A DNA stretch of 43,413 nucleotides from contig JBCBSS010000055.1 of the NCBI GenBank assembly GCA_039819065.1, forward strand, positions 1 to 43,413, written 5' to 3'. The position numbers and the translations under genes are program-made. Below are positions 40,866-43,413 of the stretch, in pieces (the stretch's first letter is position 1; the number at the start of each line of letters is the position of its first letter). Below the pieces are notes generated by a model. That model had not been told where the DNA came from, made no database searches, and saw only the letters and a list, made by a program, of their open reading frames with translations. The stretch is from JBCBSS01 sp039819065 (GTDB taxonomy: Bacteria > Bacteroidota > Bacteroidia > Cytophagales > Cyclobacteriaceae).

Positions 40866-43413
40866 AGCTTCTTCAATACCTCCAAAATAGGCTTTGGAAC
40901 CGGATTTAACCCAAAACTATTAGCCACTTTATTGTACCCTTCTGCCAAACCTACACCGTAGTCCCTTCCCTTTCTTAAAGCTTTCAAGGTTTTATATATT
41001 GTCGAGTTTTCATCCTCAAAATCACCGAAAAAACGTTTTAGCCTGTTCTTCGATTTGGCCGTTGGTTCTTGGTTTTCTTTTTGCGCCTTTTCAACCTCTA
41101 GTAGCGCTTTCTCTACTTTTTCTACGTCCTTGATGGCTACATCAATCTCCGCATCTTTCATGTGCTCCTTCAGCAGTTCTCTCTCGTCCTCAATGTCTTC
41201 TTTAAGCGATTCGGTTTCACCAAGGATGTTTTGGATTTCAATAGTGATTGTGTTTGTTGCCGTTGCAGAGGCATTAACAGAGGTTTTCTGATTCGACTGG
41301 ATTGTAGGGTTCGCTTGAGATTCAGAGTTATTGGTGTTATAAATGTTTATTACTGGTCTATCTTCATTTTTAGAATTAGAAAGACGGGTATCTCTACCTT
41401 TACCTGTAAGGTACTTTGCGGATCTGGCGGCTTCTACGAGATGTGGAAGTGGAGGGTCTGACTTTTTTAAATGATCCCATGCCGTTTTACCCGAATCTCT
41501 CAGCATCGGCATGATAGCCACATCTAAATAATCATTATTAGGGCACTCCACGGTAGCCTTAAACTTTTCTAACCTATCCTTCAGATCGGAAAGCTTATAA
41601 AAACTCTTGTCTTGTCTACCGCTACAGACTTCACAATTGCATGGAATCTGTCTTTCGAATTGAAGTCTTGGAAACTGGGCAAGGATATCCTCAAAAGCTT
41701 CACAAATGATCGTTAAGAATTCTTTCTTGTATGTCCCTGTTATTTCAATATCGAATTGATTAACGTTACCATAGCGTTCGACCACTTTTGCTAACGCTCC
41801 CTCTTTTTGTAACACTACCCCTCTTCTCCAAACTAATTTCTGATCATGAATGTACTTATGAAGGGCAACGATCAATTTAACCATAAGGCCCTTGGGCATA
41901 AATTGATCAAAACTATAACCAAACCGAAGTACATCAGCACCCATGTTCGATCGAATCACAGGCGTCTCTTCCGGTAAGTGCTCTGGAGCTATGTATTTAT
42001 TCGTTTTGTCAATTTTATACGCTAGGCTAAATCGCTCCAAAAGTTGCAATAGCTCATACAAAATATCCTGATCACCTCCTTCACCCCAAATGCGCTGGGC
42101 ATCTGAAAAACTGAATCGTCCTTCTTTTTTTATGACTTGTGGATCATTCAATAATTTGTAGACTGTTTTGGTGGTCCAGTTGGCATCCAAAAAGACTTTG
42201 TTTTTAAGAACAGGATCATCCTGATAGTGCAGAAAAACACCTATATCATGAAAATACCTACTCAAACGGTTAATCTTATACAAGTCGCTTAAGCCATGCT
42301 CAGAACATATTTCGCGATACCTTTCAAAGCTGATATGCTTTTTATCTTCCTTATTCAAATCCAATCTAATCTGAACCCAAAGTGCTGGTAAGGCATCTCC
42401 GATATGCGAAAGGCCTGTAGCAAGATGTCTAACAGTCCTACGCAATTTTTGTAGATTGCTAAAATCGGAAGTTTCACCAAGGTTGATTTCAAAACGTTCT
42501 TTGAAAAAATTAAATCGACTCCTCAAACCCGGTTCATCGATCCTCCACTTGTGTCCTTCTCTTTCATTCAAAATGATTAGCAATGGACTGTCATTACCAA
42601 GTTGTTCTACTGTATTCAGCCAATAATTAAAATCTGTGTCTTGTTTTCTGGTATCAGCCAAAAGAACATACAATGAGTTGCCAGTAAGAAAGAATTGATG
42701 TGTGGAGTGATAAATCTCCTGGCCGCCAAAATCCCAAAGGTTAACCCTAAATCCATCTTTTTGAGCTTTATCAGCTGCGGCCTCATATTCCTCTTGATCC
42801 CTGCCGGATAAACAAGTACGAATATCATCAATAGACATTGGAAATTGCCATACATTTACGTCAATACCCCTGGTAGTTTCGTCAATTTTAGGCATCTCCG
42901 CTTCATTATCTCTAACCTTTCTTGAAAAAGTGGTCTTTCCAGCCCCACTCTCTCCTATAATAATGAGCTTAGCCTCGAACAAATAATCCTCTCCTTGCTC
43001 CTCTACTTGGTTAAAATAATTCTGAATGGCAGCATTACCTTCCATTGCAATTTCCATCGGTGGACGAACCAATGGGTTCTCGTAAAGATAAAGGCTGAAA
43101 TCTGAGTCATTGTCAGATAATCTAGCGTTCAAAAGGTTTTTCAACGAAGTAATATCTGAGATATGGTTATCGCTTAGATCAAGCATCTCCAATTTTTCAA
43201 GTGCGTCTAAAGGTACAACCTCCAATAATTCATTATTAATTAAATCTAGTTGAATTAAATGTTTGAGATCAGATATTCCATATAGGTTATTGATCATATT
43301 ATTACCAAGGCCTAAGTAATTTAAGTTAGTAAGCTTTCTTAAATTTCTCACCGAGTCTATATGATTACCCGTAAGGAATAATTTTCTAAGCCCCTTCAGA
43401 TTTGAGAGAGCAC
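40862..43413 (-). CDS. ROCO-family GTPase: LRR, Roc, COR and coiled-coil C-terminal region; 5' end outside the window
   Basis: The frame is open to the right edge, so the N terminus is missing; the GTG at 43351 is internal (it continues leucine-rich repeats such as LFLTGNHIDSVRNLRKL). Using that GTG as 1: LRRs to about 100, Roc domain with P-loop GESGAGKTT (133-141) and DFGGQ (207-211), then NERE (262-265) where the GTP-specificity NKxD would be expected. A COR domain follows (about 275-560), then a CNCEVC motif near 568, a Asn/Ser/Thr-rich linker (about 665-700), a coiled coil (about 705-775) and a C-terminal YNKVANSFGLNPVPKPIL. Similar tails occur in other bacterial ROCO and conflict-type NTPases. 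Convergent with the carrier-like ORF. Confidence 0.9.
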   Translation of the reverse strand, partial: ALSNLKGLRKLFLTGNHIDSVRNLRKLTNLNYLGLGNNMINNLYGISDLKHLIQLDLINNELLEVVPLDALEKLEMLDLSDNHISDITSLKNLLNARLSDNDSDFSLYLYENPLVRPPMEIAMEGNAAIQNYFNQVEEQGEDYLFEAKLIIIGESGAGKTTFSRKVRDNEAEMPKIDETTRGIDVNVWQFPMSIDDIRTCLSGRDQEEYEAAADKAQKDGFRVNLWDFGGQEIYHSTHQFFLTGNSLYVLLADTRKQDTDFNYWLNTVEQLGNDSPLLIILNEREGHKWRIDEPGLRSRFNFFKERFEINLGETSDFSNLQKLRRTVRHLATGLSHIGDALPALWVQIRLDLNKEDKKHISFERYREICSEHGLSDLYKINRLSRYFHDIGVFLHYQDDPVLKNKVFLDANWTTKTVYKLLNDPQVIKKEGRFSFSDAQRIWGEGGDQDILYELLQLLERFSLAYKIDKTNKYIAPEHLPEETPVIRSNMGADVLRFGYSFDQFMPKGLMVKLIVALHKYIHDQKLVWRRGVVLQKEGALAKVVERYGNVNQFDIEITGTYKKEFLTIICEAFEDILAQFPRLQFERQIPCNCEVCSGRQDKSFYKLSDLKDRLEKFKATVECPNNDYLDVAIMPMLRDSGKTAWDHLKKSDPPLPHLVEAARSAKYLTGKGRDTRLSNSKNEDRPVINIYNTNNSESQANPTIQSNQKTSVNASATATNTITIEIQNILGETESLKEDIEDERELLKEHMKDAEIDVAIKDVEKVEKALLEVEKAQKENQEPTAKSKNRLKRFFGDFEDENSTIYKTLKALRKGRDYGVGLAEGYNKVANSFGLNPVPKPILEVLKKL

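Overview
The window looks like chromosomal DNA of a free-living, gliding or surface-dwelling Bacteroidota, most likely of the order Cytophagales. The evidence is a very large secreted protein with an N-terminal ENKGQW domain, SBBP-like repeats, PKD domains and a C-terminal type IX secretion (CHU_C) sorting domain; a DUF4476 protein; TPR-LuxR and TPR-histidine-kinase signalling proteins; a ROCO GTPase; KorAB with the gamma domain fused to KorA; several TAnnTTTG -7 elements; start codons with no clear Shine-Dalgarno sequence; and dispersed palindromic intergenic repeats. I place it no lower than that. I saw no rRNA, tRNA, CRISPR array, prophage or transposase gene.

Layout. 1-2679 (minus): korA-korB, 2-oxoacid:ferredoxin oxidoreductase, with korB running off the left edge. 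2920-4302: secreted DNA/RNA non-specific endonuclease. 4303-5956: mostly non-coding, with a palindromic repeat and one small gene. 5987-11396: a GldM-like lipoprotein and a 1452-residue T9SS cargo protein. 11512-13620: an ABC-F ATPase of YbiT type and a cyclophilin. 13711-14261: a cluster of nested palindromic repeats. 14373-16157: a DoxX-like membrane protein, divergent from a sigma factor with two CxxC motifs and a SRPBCC protein. 16292-18822: secreted S41 peptidase and alpha/beta hydrolase. 18829-22488 (minus): membrane adenylate cyclase, ECF sigma factor with an overlapping membrane protein, and a PAS histidine kinase. 22600-24852: a 750-residue unknown envelope protein. 25267-29435: divergent pair of TPR signalling proteins. 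29707-37264: DUF4476 protein, M48 protease, OsmC, a three-gene unknown operon, a secreted terpene-cyclase-like toroid protein and a lipoprotein. 37540-39221: PDZ-alpha/beta hydrolase coupled to a glycogen-binding-like protein. 39755-43413: a lipoprotein resembling the periplasmic domain of FtsH, an acyl-carrier-like ORF whose two halves are in swapped order, and a convergent ROCO GTPase running off the right edge.

Most genes serve envelope biology, secreted hydrolysis and signalling. The three loci I judge least ordinary are: (i) 39755-40865, an AAA-less FtsH-ectodomain/PLDc_N protein followed 1 nt later by a carrier-like ORF that starts with the C-terminal half of an ACP fold and ends with an N-terminal half, abutting a ROCO gene with which it shares a CTAG stop; (ii) the coupled three-gene operon 33458-35254; and (iii) the sigma factor with built-in thiol motifs beside a DoxX-like gene. 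All functional statements come from reading motifs by eye; no database search was run.
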